Below, in pieces: positions 50,421 through 58,965 of a DNA stretch of 64,000 nt. The stretch is from Halodurantibacterium daqingensis. GTDB lineage: Bacteria; Pseudomonadota; Alphaproteobacteria; Rhodobacterales; Rhodobacteraceae. Positions within the stretch are counted from its first letter, which is position 1, and each line of letters opens with the position of its first letter. A program made the position numbers and the translations under genes. The notes under the pieces are model-generated. The model worked only from the letters and a program-made list of their open reading frames with translations. It was not told the DNA's origin and did no database searches. The DNA is taken from assembly GCF_042666235.1 (NCBI RefSeq), contig NZ_JBHTFQ010000009.1:62001-126000 (forward strand), read 5' to 3'.

Positions 50421-51473
50421 ATGCTGGGTGTGGCCGGGCTGATGGGGTTGCTTCTGCTTGGCGCGTTGGGGGCGGTTTCGCTCACCCGCCTTCCGGGCAC
50501 GGACGAAGACGCCCTCTCGCCCGACAGCCCCGAACCCGAACCTGACCCGGATCTGCCCGACCTTCTTGATCCGGACGGACCGGATGAGCCACCGTCGGAT
50601 GATCCGCCCCCTCCGCCCGAGGGCCGGTATCACGAAGGTGGTGAGGGGCCTGACACACTTGTGGGTGGCGCCGGTGATGACACGCTTCTTGGCCATGATG
50701 GCGATGACGAAATCGGCGGTTACGACGGAGATGACCTTCTGTTTGGCGGTGCAGGGGGCGACGTGCTCCTGGGCCATGGCGGCGATGACACGCTTTTCGG
50801 GGGTGACGGCGACGACTGGCTGGAGGGGGGCGACGGCAATGACCTTCTTCACGGCGATGCGGGCGACGATTATCTGGCAGGCGGCGAGGGCGACGATACC
50901 CTGCACGGCGGCACCGGCGACGACCGGCTGCTGGGCGGCGGGGGGGATGACCTGTTGTTCGGGGGCGAGGGCGCGGATGCGCTTCATGGCGGCTTTGGCG
51001 ACGACATCCTGATCGGCGGCCCTGGTCAGGACACGCTGTTCGGTGGCTTCGGAAACGACACACTTGTCGGCCTTGTGCTGGACGAACATCTGGCAGACAT
51101 CGACACGACCGACTACCTCAACGGTGGCGAGGGTGAAGATGTGATCTTTGTCGGCGCGCGGGACATTGCCCATGGCGGGCAGGGGGCCGATACCTTCGTG
51201 CTGGGCGACTGGATCGCGCCCGAGCAAAGCGCCACGATCTCGGACTGGTCGGATCAGGACCGGATCGTGGTCATCTACCGCCCCGACGATTTCGGCCCGG
51301 TGCTGCGCGTGGAACACCCCGAGGATGAACCCGACACTGCGGCGGTTCTGCTGAATGGCATCCGTCTGGCGACGGTGGTCGGCGGCGCGAACCTTACGGC
51401 AGAGGAAATCGAACTTGTTCCCTGGGACGCGCAGATGCTGATCGACCCGGCGCTGCTGTCATCTGACCGCTGA
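50421..51473 (+). CDS. Membrane-anchored RTX-repeat calcium-binding protein
   Basis: A 350-residue protein of uncommon layout. Residues 2-20 form a hydrophobic anchor or uncleaved signal, followed by a Pro/Asp/Glu-rich spacer (30-70). Then come 16 contiguous RTX nonapeptides of type GGxGxDxLx (73-216), an interruption, two more repeats (from 235), and a C-terminal beta domain with ISDWSDQDRIVV, as at the end of many RTX proteins. Ca2+ should fold the repeats into a parallel beta-roll. No type I secretion genes are adjacent and no protease domain is present. Its role (surface, periplasm or secreted) is open. Confidence 0.82.
   Translation: MLGVAGLMGLLLLGALGAVSLTRLPGTDEDALSPDSPEPEPDPDLPDLLDPDGPDEPPSDDPPPPPEGRYHEGGEGPDTLVGGAGDDTLLGHDGDDEIGGYDGDDLLFGGAGGDVLLGHGGDDTLFGGDGDDWLEGGDGNDLLHGDAGDDYLAGGEGDDTLHGGTGDDRLLGGGGDDLLFGGEGADALHGGFGDDILIGGPGQDTLFGGFGNDTLVGLVLDEHLADIDTTDYLNGGEGEDVIFVGARDIAHGGQGADTFVLGDWIAPEQSATISDWSDQDRIVVIYRPDDFGPVLRVEHPEDEPDTAAVLLNGIRLATVVGGANLTAEEIELVPWDAQMLIDPALLSSDR
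50637..51068 (+). repeat. Array of 16 degenerate 27-bp units encoding RTX nonapeptides
   Basis: Each unit encodes GGxGxDxLx or a close variant. Third codon positions and the variable residues have diverged, so the DNA repeat is degenerate, indicating an old and selected array rather than recent slippage. Confidence 0.85.
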
Positions 51474-51480
51474 GGCTGCG

Positions 51481-52002
51481 TCACGCAAAGGCGGTGGCGT
51501 GATCCCAGGGTTCGGGCTGCTGGCCATAGCCGATGTACAGCGGGTGCTTGGGGTGACCGCCCTGGGTCAGGCCCAGGTGAAACAGCGGGCGGCCCGTGCC
51601 GCGCATCAGCGCCTCGACCTGAGGCCCCCGGTTCAGATGGGCGCCATGCGTGCCCCAGGCACAGACGATCCGGTCGGCCCAGTCGCAGCTTTCCAGAATG
51701 GCCGCATCGTTCTCAGGGCCAACGGGGTCGGGTGCGGCCCGCATCTTTCGGGGATCGGTGTCGCGCCAGGCAAAGATGTTGCAGACGCGAAAGGCACCGA
51801 ATCCCAGCGTGCGCGCGCGCCTTTCGCAACGCTCGACGGTGGGATCGTTCTGGTATTCCGTCGCTGTTGAAGGGTTCAGCATCACGAACAGCACCTTGTC
51901 ACCCTCGGCCCAGCGACGCGTCAGCAGATAGCGATAGCGTTCGCAGGGGGAATAGACGGCGACGCTGGCCGCGTCGCCCTTCTGGTGGCTTCGGGTGATC
52001 AC
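51481..52002 (-). CDS. DUF1643 domain-containing protein
   Basis: A 173-residue protein that matches the DUF1643 family: LLTRRWAEGDKVLFVMLNPSTA near the start, then DPTVERCERRARTLGFGAFRVCNIFAWR and a C-terminal GHPKHPLYIGYG. It is cytosolic with no known activity. The start overlaps the truB stop (ATGA), so it is the last gene of the rbfA-glycosidase-truB chain. It converges with the RTX gene, 7 bases apart. Confidence 0.87.
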   Translation of the reverse strand: MITRSHQKGDAASVAVYSPCERYRYLLTRRWAEGDKVLFVMLNPSTATEYQNDPTVERCERRARTLGFGAFRVCNIFAWRDTDPRKMRAAPDPVGPENDAAILESCDWADRIVCAWGTHGAHLNRGPQVEALMRGTGRPLFHLGLTQGGHPKHPLYIGYGQQPEPWDHATAFA

Positions 52003-52904
52003 TGGTTGAACACCCGGCTGGGGTGTAATTCGCCCGCCTTGTAGATGCCGACGGCCACAGCCCGACCCTGATGGCTGGCCCAGGCTTCGTCGCCGAAGTC
52101 CACATCCGAGGCGATGACCATTCCCGGGTTGCCGTTGCGCAACCTTGCCGCGCCCTCGGCGGTGGCGGGCAGCTGTGGCAGATCGGCAAGCCCGTCTTCC
52201 AAGGGACGCAGCAGCGCGTCCAGAGCCTCGCTATGGGCCAGTGCATCGATCTGGGCCAGCGTGACGCCTTCATCCGCGACGAAGGGGCCGGACCACACCC
52301 GGCGCAGCCATTGCACATGGCCGTGGCAGCCCAGCGCCGCCCCCAGGTCACGCGCGATCGACCGCACATAGCCGCCCTTGCCGCAGACCATTTCCAGCAC
52401 GACGTGATCGGCATCGGGCCGTTCGGCCAGTGTCAGGCTTTCGACCCAGAGCGGCCGGGCCACAAGGTCAAGCGCCTCGCCCTGCCGCGCGAGATCATAG
52501 GCCCGTTCACCTTCGACCTTCACGGCTGAAAACTGAGGCGGGATCTGCATGATGTCGCCGCGAAACGCCTCAAGCGCGGCCGCGATCGCCGCATCATCCG
52601 GCCGCAGCTCCGATCGGGCGATCACCTCGCCCTCGGCATCGTCGGTAGTGGTCGCCGCGCCCAGCCGCACCGAAAACCGATAGCATTTCAGTGCATCGGT
52701 GACGTACGGCACGGTCTTCGTGGCCTCCCCCAGGGCGACAGCCAGCACGCCTGTTGCCTCGGGGTCCAACGTACCGGCATGGCCCGCCTTGCGGGCGTCG
52801 AACGCCCAGCGCACCTTGTTGACCACGGCGGTCGAGGTGATGCCAGCCGGCTTGTCCACCACAAGCCAGCCCGAAATGTCGCGGCCCTTGCGCCTGCGTG
52901 CCAT
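51999..52904 (-). CDS. truB: tRNA pseudouridine-55 synthase TruB
   Basis: A 301-residue TruB that makes pseudouridine 55 in the T loop of nearly all tRNAs. The catalytic Asp47 lies in GHAGTLDPEATG, preceded by GWLVVDKPAGITS. The central IPPQFSAVKVEGERAYDLAR and CGKGGYVRSIARDLG are typical. The start at 52904 is at the expected N-terminus; the frame running further upstream is a shadow. It follows the glycosidase gene by 34 bases and overlaps the DUF1643 gene. Confidence 0.96.
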   Translation of the reverse strand: MARRRKGRDISGWLVVDKPAGITSTAVVNKVRWAFDARKAGHAGTLDPEATGVLAVALGEATKTVPYVTDALKCYRFSVRLGAATTTDDAEGEVIARSELRPDDAAIAAALEAFRGDIMQIPPQFSAVKVEGERAYDLARQGEALDLVARPLWVESLTLAERPDADHVVLEMVCGKGGYVRSIARDLGAALGCHGHVQWLRRVWSGPFVADEGVTLAQIDALAHSEALDALLRPLEDGLADLPQLPATAEGAARLRNGNPGMVIASDVDFGDEAWASHQGRAVAVGIYKAGELHPSRVFNQ

Positions 52905-52938
52905 AGCTTTGTCCTTCCGGTTCTTCAGGCTGCGCCTG

Positions 52939-53700
52939 CTAGCCCCCCGGGCTCTGATCGTCAATTGGAACGACGGTGCCGACGATGGGGCCAAGCGGCA
53001 GGCCCCAGTCGTTGCGGCGCAGGTCGGGTGCGTGAAGCCGCGAGATATTGCCATCGAAGTAGAGGGCATTGGGTGTGCCGAGCCCATCGCGGAACAGTCG
53101 GCCGAATTCGTGAAAGGTCACGCGGCGTTCCGAAATGGCGAACCACGCCCGACTGCCGTCTTCCGAGACTCCGACGCCGTTGCGCACATAGCGCGAGGTG
53201 GCATCCACCAGAAAGCGCGGGTGCAGATCGCCGTCGATGACCAGCATCGGCCCCGATTGGGTCGCATAGTCGCACTCAGGCTGTTCACGCGAAAAGATGC
53301 GCGATTCGACCACCTGGAAACGATCTCCCGCGATGCAGAAGACGCCGTTGGGAAGCAGCCCGAAATTGCCAGGGCCGGCGGACGTGACCAGATCGCCTGC
53401 GGCGCCATCGGGATCCCGATAAAGCCCCACCGGCGAACGGTCTGAATGATACATGCCCGCATTCATGGCAAAGCCAAGGCGCAGCCCCTGATCGGCAAGG
53501 CTGGCGTTCACCCGGTCAAAGCTGCCGAACACGGCCCCATCCGGCGCGGTCAGCCACATCCGCAAGTCATCCCGGCCAGCCACCACTTCACAGACGGTAT
53601 AACGGTTGCCGTCATGATCCAGTTGCATGCAGGCGCCGGCAACGGCGGGCGTCGCCGCGCCCAGGCTGACCAGGCCAAGCAGCATCGACAGCCAGTGCAT
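52939..53700 (-). CDS. Phosphodiester glycosidase (NAGPA-domain) family exported protein
   Basis: A 253-residue secreted protein: the signal peptide is about residues 1-22 (cleavage near AVAGA). The body matches the phosphodiester glycosidase domain related to the mammalian uncovering enzyme: GFAMNAGMYHSD, FGLLPNGVFCIAG, and NALYFDGNISRLHAP. The family hydrolyses sugar-phosphodiester links; the bacterial substrate could be an exopolysaccharide or phosphoglycan, not shown here. It is wedged between rbfA (3-base gap) and truB (34-base gap), an odd place for an exported protein. Confidence 0.82.
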   Translation of the reverse strand: MHWLSMLLGLVSLGAATPAVAGACMQLDHDGNRYTVCEVVAGRDDLRMWLTAPDGAVFGSFDRVNASLADQGLRLGFAMNAGMYHSDRSPVGLYRDPDGAAGDLVTSAGPGNFGLLPNGVFCIAGDRFQVVESRIFSREQPECDYATQSGPMLVIDGDLHPRFLVDATSRYVRNGVGVSEDGSRAWFAISERRVTFHEFGRLFRDGLGTPNALYFDGNISRLHAPDLRRNDWGLPLGPIVGTVVPIDDQSPGG

Positions 53701-53703
53701 CGA

Positions 53704-54117
53704 TCAGGCCCTCTCGTCGTCGGTGCCACCCTCGACATCACGGCGCACCGTGTCATCGTTCAGCAGCCGGCGGGTCGCATCCATGCGGTCAAAGGTCTCG
53801 TCGATCGCAAAGCGGATTTCGGGCGCGAACTTCAGCGTCAGCTCCTTCGCAACCTGGCGGCGCAACTCGCTCCGGTTGCGGCGCAGGGCAGCAAGGGCTT
53901 CCTCGGCGCCATGCCCGCCCAGCGGCAGAACATAGGCCGTCGCGACCTTCAGATCCGGCGATGTCCGCACCTCGCCCACGGTGATCGACATGCGGTTGAG
54001 ATCCGGATCATGGACATCACCGCGCAACAGCACGTCCGACAATCTGCGCCGGATCAGTTCGCCCACGCGAAGCTGACGTTGAGAGGGGCCGGAGCCCGAA
54101 GGAAATCGGTTTGCCAT
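53704..54117 (-). CDS. rbfA: 30S ribosome-binding factor A
   Basis: A 137-residue KH-fold protein needed for late 16S rRNA maturation and cold adaptation. Typical features are SQRQLRVGELIRRRLSDVL near the N-terminus, TVGEVRTSPDLKVATAYVLP, and the helix-kink-helix region KELTLKFAPEIRFAIDETFDR. The start at 54117 gives a normal N-terminus. It heads a leftward chain with a glycosidase, truB and DUF1643, and diverges from dapB across about 100 bases. Confidence 0.95.
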   Translation of the reverse strand: MANRFPSGSGPSQRQLRVGELIRRRLSDVLLRGDVHDPDLNRMSITVGEVRTSPDLKVATAYVLPLGGHGAEEALAALRRNRSELRRQVAKELTLKFAPEIRFAIDETFDRMDATRRLLNDDTVRRDVEGGTDDERA

Positions 54118-54221
54118 GCCCGTGATGTAAGCCATCCCTGCCCCCCCCGCAAGCGACCGCCGCACGCCCTTTGCCAATCGCGCCGGCTGCCGTTAAACGG
54201 AGGCAAAGGAAAGGGCGCGGC

Positions 54222-55043
54222 ATGAGCGAGACAACAATGACATTGCCGGGGATCGTGATCACCGGCGCGTCGGGCCGGATGGGGCAGATGCTGGTGCGCA
54301 CGGTCAGCGCCAGCAATCAGGCACGGCTTGTGGCCTGTCTGGAGCGGCCGGGCCATGCCTGGATCGGCCAGGATGTGGGCATTGCGATGGGCGGGCCGGT
54401 GCTTGGCGTCACCGTCAGTGACGACCCGCTCGAAGCCTTTTCGAAGGCGCAGGCGGTGATCGATTTCACGGCGCCGCAGGCCACGGTGGAGTTTGCAGCG
54501 CTCGCGGCGCAGGCGCGCGCTGTCCATGTCATCGGGACCACGGGCCTCGAGGCTGCGCATCTCGCACGCCTCAGCGCGGCGGCGCGTCATGCGGTGATCG
54601 TCCGTGCCGGCAACATGAGCCTGGGTGTGAACCTTCTGGTCCAGTTGACCCGCAAGGTTGCCGAGGCGCTGGATGCCGATTTCGACATCGAAGTCGTCGA
54701 GGCGCATCATCGCCACAAGGTCGACGCGCCTTCGGGCACGGCGCTGATGCTGGGCGAGGCGGCCGCGGCAGGCCGCGGCGTGAACCTTGCCGAGGTCAGC
54801 GACAGCGGGCGCGACGGCATTACCGGCGCGCGGGGGCGCGGCCGCATTGGTTTTGCCGCAATCCGCGGCGGCGACATCGTGGGCGAGCATGACGTCATCT
54901 TCGCGGGAGAGGGCGAGCGCATCGTGCTGCGCCATGTCGCCACCGACCGCACGATCTTTGCGCGGGGCGCGCTGCGGGCAGCCCTGTGGGGCCAGGATCG
55001 CGAGCCGGGGGAATATTCTATGGCAGACGTTCTGGGCCTCTGA
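54222..55043 (+). CDS. dapB: 4-hydroxy-tetrahydrodipicolinate reductase
   Basis: A 273-residue DapB, an NAD(P)H-dependent step of the lysine/diaminopimelate pathway. The Rossmann GASGRMG is at residues 15-21. The catalytic EAHHRHKVDAPSGTAL (about residue 160) carries the His and Lys of the active site. The C-terminal dimerisation and tetramerisation domain is present. The ATG at 54222 follows AAGGAAAGG at about 8 bases; an ATG five codons later is possible. A small exported protein gene follows by 54 bases. Confidence 0.96.
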   Translation: MSETTMTLPGIVITGASGRMGQMLVRTVSASNQARLVACLERPGHAWIGQDVGIAMGGPVLGVTVSDDPLEAFSKAQAVIDFTAPQATVEFAALAAQARAVHVIGTTGLEAAHLARLSAAARHAVIVRAGNMSLGVNLLVQLTRKVAEALDADFDIEVVEAHHRHKVDAPSGTALMLGEAAAAGRGVNLAEVSDSGRDGITGARGRGRIGFAAIRGGDIVGEHDVIFAGEGERIVLRHVATDRTIFARGALRAALWGQDREPGEYSMADVLGL

Positions 55044-55097
55044 CGGCTGATCCAGTCCCGTGCCTCCGCCGTAAAAAGCGTCATGCACGAGGTCGCC

Positions 55098-55460
55098 ATG
55101 CCGAACATCACCCTGGTCGCGACGCTGCTGGCCGGACTATGCCTTGCCTGTGCAGCCCAAAGCGACGATTTCAGCCCGGTCCTGACCGAGGAGGAGTTCC
55201 TGGAGCATGTCACCGGACGCGAACTTGCGCGTCTGGGCGTGCGGCTGCGCGTGTCGCCGGACGGCGGGATCGAGGGGAGCGGCTTTGGCTTTCAGGTCAG
55301 CGGGCGATGGGACTGGCGCGACGGCTTCTTCTGCCGGACTTTGCGCTATGGCACGACCGAGCTTCCGCTGGATTGCCAGCGGGTCAAGCGCCGGGGGGAT
55401 GTGCTGCGGTTTGTATCGGCACAAGGGCAGGGTGAAATGGCAGATCTTCGGCTGCGCTGA
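55098..55460 (+). CDS. Small exported protein of unknown function
   Basis: A 120-residue protein with a signal peptide (residues 1-20, ending LACAAQ) and an acidic start of the mature part. The mature domain contains a W-D-W-R-D-G-F-F-C-R motif and a second Cys (DCQRV), so a disulfide is likely. It resembles small periplasmic proteins of Rhodobacteraceae located next to dapB. I do not recognise its function. The ATG at 55098 has GAGG six bases upstream; the ATG at 55083 would add five residues. Confidence 0.65.
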   Translation: MPNITLVATLLAGLCLACAAQSDDFSPVLTEEEFLEHVTGRELARLGVRLRVSPDGGIEGSGFGFQVSGRWDWRDGFFCRTLRYGTTELPLDCQRVKRRGDVLRFVSAQGQGEMADLRLR

Positions 55461-55571
55461 GGCGCTGCCGCCACCCGGTCAGGCCGATGCTTTTGGCGGG
55501 CAGGTTTGGCCAGGTGCGTCGCGCGGATCAGATGCGTATCTTCCAGCCCCGAGGGTCAGAATGCGGCCCGG

Positions 55572-55742
55572 TCAGAAATCGACTGCGATGCCCTTCTTCT
55601 CCCAATCGCCATAGCGCACCGGCTCGGGCCCTTCGCGTCCACCCAGTTCGGTCGGCAGATCCAGCGGCGGCCGCGAGCGGCGGCGTTCCTCGGCCTCGGC
55701 GAGGGCGCGCAGAGCGGCGGGGGGAAGCGGAGTTTCGGTCAT
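55572..55742 (-). CDS. DUF1674 / succinate dehydrogenase assembly factor 4 family protein
   Basis: A 56-residue protein ending in the diagnostic GPEPVRYGDWEKKGIAVDF, the C-terminal signature of DUF1674/SdhAF4. In mitochondria SDHAF4 stabilises flavinated SdhA before SDH assembly. The N-terminus is Glu/Arg/Pro-rich and probably disordered. The start at 55742 has GGAG upstream on the minus strand. It converges with the small exported protein and is divergent from rsmB. The sdh genes are not within the window. The short length makes it easy to miss. Confidence 0.9.
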   Translation of the reverse strand: MTETPLPPAALRALAEAEERRRSRPPLDLPTELGGREGPEPVRYGDWEKKGIAVDF

Positions 55743-55833
55743 GGATCTCTCCCTCGGCTTTCGTGCAGCGAGTGCTTGGGATATAGCAGCCCCGCGGGGC
55801 AGGGCAAGCTGCCAGGACAGGCAAGGAAACGCG

Positions 55834-57156
55834 ATGGCAGGCCAGACAACGGGCCAGGATACAGGATCAGGCGCAGTCGCACCGCGCAGGGCGGCGCTGC
55901 ATCTTCTGGATCAGGTGCTGGGCGAACGCCGCCTGCTGGCTGAACTGATCGCCTTGCCCGACGGGCCGCTGGCGGCGATGCAGCCCTCTGCGCGCGCGCG
56001 GGCACAGCGGCTTGCGCTGACGGCGCTCCGCAACATCGGCCGGGCCGATCGCCTGCTGGGGCCCCATCTGCGCAAGCGCCCGCCGCTTCCGGTTCACAAC
56101 ATCCTGCGCCTCGCCTTGGCCGAGGTGCTGGCCGAGGGCGAGGCCGCGCATGGCGTCGTGAATTCCGCAGTGACCATCGCGCGCAGCAGCCCCGGAACGG
56201 CGGCCATGGCGGGCCTTGTGAACGCGGTGCTACGCCGGTGCCTCGAGGGTGCCGAGGGCCGATGGAATGAGCTGCCGGTGCAAGAGCTTCCCAAATGGCT
56301 GCGCCGGCCGTTGATCGATGCTTATGGCAAGCCTGCTGTCCAGGGGATGGAACGCGCGCATCTGGCGGGGGCACCGCTTGATCTGACGCTGAAGCAGGAG
56401 GATCACGCGCTGACCCAGGCGCTGGGCGCGGCGACGCTGCCGGGGGGGAGCCTGCGGCTGCCGGCACGGGTGCAGGTTTCGGACCTGCCGGGCTATACCG
56501 GCCCCGATGCGGGTTGGTGGGTGCAGGATGCCGCGGCCGCCCTGCCGGTGCGGCTGCTGGACCCGCGCCCCGGCGAACGGATCGCAGATCTGTGTGCCGC
56601 GCCCGGCGGCAAGACGATGCAGCTTGCCGCGGCGGGGGCCACGGTCACCGCAGTCGATCTGTCCGCGCAACGGATGGAGCGGGTGCGCGAAAACCTTCGT
56701 CGCACAGGCCTGGAGGCGGATCTTGTCGTTGCCGATGCGACGCAGTGGCGGCCGGCTGCGCCGCTGGATGCGGTGGTCCTTGATGCGCCCTGTTCTGCAA
56801 CCGGAACGATCCGGCGCCATCCCGACCTGCCCTTCGTGAAGGATGGCAGCGAGATCTCCGCCCTTGTCGCGCTTCAGGCGCGGCTTCTTGACCATGCCGT
56901 CGGGCTTTTGCGCGACGGCGGGCGGCTGGTGTTCTGCACCTGCTCGCTTCTGCCCGAGGAGGGCGAGGCGCAGGCGCTCGCGGCGCTGAAACGGCATCCG
57001 GGGCTCCAGATCCTGCCCGCCTGCGCGGATTGGATCGATCCCCAATGGCGCAGCCCCGAAGGGGGCCTGCGCCTGCGTCCCGACTTCTGGCCGGACCGCG
57101 GCGGGATGGACGGGTTCTACATGGTCGTGATGCAGTGGACCCCAGAAGCGTCGTGA
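55834..57156 (+). CDS. rsmB: 16S rRNA (cytosine-967-C5)-methyltransferase
   Basis: A 440-residue RsmB/NOP-family m5C methyltransferase. An N-terminal NusB-like RNA-binding domain (about residues 15-140) is followed by the Rossmann catalytic domain with CAAPGGKTMQLA (SAM), the catalytic-base motif DAPCSATGTIRRHPDL and the nucleophile motif FCTCSLLPEEGEA. The ATG at 55834 has AAGGAAA at six bases; a frame extending upstream overlaps the SdhAF4-like gene and is unlikely. The heparinase-like gene follows 48 bases later. Confidence 0.94.
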   Translation: MAGQTTGQDTGSGAVAPRRAALHLLDQVLGERRLLAELIALPDGPLAAMQPSARARAQRLALTALRNIGRADRLLGPHLRKRPPLPVHNILRLALAEVLAEGEAAHGVVNSAVTIARSSPGTAAMAGLVNAVLRRCLEGAEGRWNELPVQELPKWLRRPLIDAYGKPAVQGMERAHLAGAPLDLTLKQEDHALTQALGAATLPGGSLRLPARVQVSDLPGYTGPDAGWWVQDAAAALPVRLLDPRPGERIADLCAAPGGKTMQLAAAGATVTAVDLSAQRMERVRENLRRTGLEADLVVADATQWRPAAPLDAVVLDAPCSATGTIRRHPDLPFVKDGSEISALVALQARLLDHAVGLLRDGGRLVFCTCSLLPEEGEAQALAALKRHPGLQILPACADWIDPQWRSPEGGLRLRPDFWPDRGGMDGFYMVVMQWTPEAS

Positions 57157-57204
57157 CAGGGCGGCAGGCAAAAGCTAAGGTTGCCGCGCGGCATTCAGCC
57201 GGTG

Positions 57205-58944
57205 ATGAACCCTGACGCTGGACCTTGCATGGCACGCGCCCCACGACGCCCGCGATTGTTGCTGCCCGGCCCGGCCGGCAACCGGCTGCGGGCGCGGCTG
57301 CTGGGCCTGACATCCCCCCGGACGCGGCTGATCGCCGACCCAGAACCTCAGTTCATCGGTTCGGCGCCGCGCGGGCGCCAGATCCTGGAAGGCCGCTATC
57401 AGCTTGCCGGGATCTATGCCGAAGGCAATGACCCCTGGGCGCTGGAACGTGCCACCGGCGGCAACCCGGCGTTTCAGGAGGCGCTGCACGGTTTTCTGTG
57501 GCTGGATGACCTGGCAGCGGTGGGCGGCCCGGCCGCGAAGCGCCTTGCCACGGCAAGCACGACGGGCTGGCTGCGCCGGTTCGGTCGCGGGGCAGGGCCC
57601 GGTTGGGTTCCGCAGCTGGTGGCGCGGCGGCTTCTGCGATGGCTCTGTCATTGGGAGCTGATCGCGCCCGAACGCGAAGCCGACGCGGCCCGGCTTGCCC
57701 GCGTGATGGGGCGGCACGCGCTGTTCCTGTCGCACCGCTGGCCCGCCGCCCCGCCCGGCCTGGCCCGGATCGAGGCGCTGACCGCCTTGGCCTATGGCGG
57801 GCTGGCGCTCGAGGGCCTGTCGGACCTCGCGGCCCCGGCGGGGGCCTTTGTCGCGCAGGCCTGTGCGGTGATCGGCGACGACGGTGCCGTTCCCAGCCGC
57901 AACCCCGAAGAACTTCTGGACATTCTCCACCACCTGCTTCTGGCCGCTTCGGCCCTGACCGAAGCAGGGATGGAACCGGCCGAGGCCCATCTTTCGGCGA
58001 TCGCGCGCATCGCGCCACTGTTGCGAAGCCTGCGCCACGCCGATGGCGGGCTTGCGCGTTTTCACGGCGGAGGGCGGGGCGCCACGGGACGGCTGGATCA
58101 TGCCCTTGCGGCGGCCGGGGTGCGGGATCGCGCCCCGAACCCCGCGATGGGCTATCATCGGCTTGCGGCGGGGCGCAGCACCCTGATCGCCGATGTCGCG
58201 CCACCACCACAGGGGGTGCATGCTACGCGCGCCCATGCCTCGACCCTGGCGTTCGAGCTGACGGTCGCGCGCCGGCCGCTGATCGTGAATGTGGGTTCAG
58301 GGCTTGCCTTCGGGGGTGACTGGCGTCGGGCGGGACGGGCCACGCCGTCGCATTCCACCCTTGGACTGGACGGGGTTTCTTCCTCGCGCCTTGGTGCGGG
58401 CGAGGCATTGGCTGAAACGCCCCGGGTCTTTCTGCATGCGGATGCCGGGCCCCTTGGTCTTTCGGCCTCGCACGATGGCTGGCGTCAGAGCCACGGGTTG
58501 CTGCACAGCCGCCAGCTGATCCTGTCGCGCGACGGGCGCGCGCTGGAGGGCGAGGACTGGCTTGGCCCTGGATCGGAGGCTGACAGCGCGACCTTCCGGC
58601 AGGCGCTGCAGGCGACAGATCGCCAGGGGCTGCGCTTCAGCCTGCGCTTTCACCTGCATCCCGATGTCGAGGCGGACCTGGATGCCGGCGGGCTGGAAGT
58701 TGCCCTCGCCCTGCGGGGCGGGGACCGCTGGACCTTCCGCCACGACGGCACCGCAGTGATGGCGATTCAGCCGTCTGTCTATCTGGATGGCCGCCGTCTT
58801 GCCCCCCGGCCGACAAGACAGATCGTCCTCTCGGCCACAGTTGCCGATCATGAAAGCCGGATTGTCTGGACGCTGGCCGAGGCACAGGATAGGCCGCGCC
58901 ATATCCGAGACCTTGAAACCGACGAGCTTCTGGCCGACGCCTGA
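57205..58944 (+). CDS. Heparinase II/III-like protein
   Basis: A 579-residue protein resembling heparinase II/III-like proteins: an N-terminal all-alpha (alpha/alpha-toroid) domain (about 90-290) and a C-terminal beta-sandwich (about 320-570) with RAHASTLAFELTV and PSHSTLGLDG, which carry the conserved His. No signal peptide is evident, so unlike polysaccharide lyases it may be cytosolic. The start is uncertain: ATG at 57205, TTG at 57181, or ATG at 57229. The rsmB-heparinase-purH order is typical of Rhodobacteraceae, yet the substrate is unknown. It is followed by purH after 21 bases. Confidence 0.8.
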   Translation: MNPDAGPCMARAPRRPRLLLPGPAGNRLRARLLGLTSPRTRLIADPEPQFIGSAPRGRQILEGRYQLAGIYAEGNDPWALERATGGNPAFQEALHGFLWLDDLAAVGGPAAKRLATASTTGWLRRFGRGAGPGWVPQLVARRLLRWLCHWELIAPEREADAARLARVMGRHALFLSHRWPAAPPGLARIEALTALAYGGLALEGLSDLAAPAGAFVAQACAVIGDDGAVPSRNPEELLDILHHLLLAASALTEAGMEPAEAHLSAIARIAPLLRSLRHADGGLARFHGGGRGATGRLDHALAAAGVRDRAPNPAMGYHRLAAGRSTLIADVAPPPQGVHATRAHASTLAFELTVARRPLIVNVGSGLAFGGDWRRAGRATPSHSTLGLDGVSSSRLGAGEALAETPRVFLHADAGPLGLSASHDGWRQSHGLLHSRQLILSRDGRALEGEDWLGPGSEADSATFRQALQATDRQGLRFSLRFHLHPDVEADLDAGGLEVALALRGGDRWTFRHDGTAVMAIQPSVYLDGRRLAPRPTRQIVLSATVADHESRIVWTLAEAQDRPRHIRDLETDELLADA

Positions 58945-58965
58945 TCTGACCCAAAGGACCCGAGC

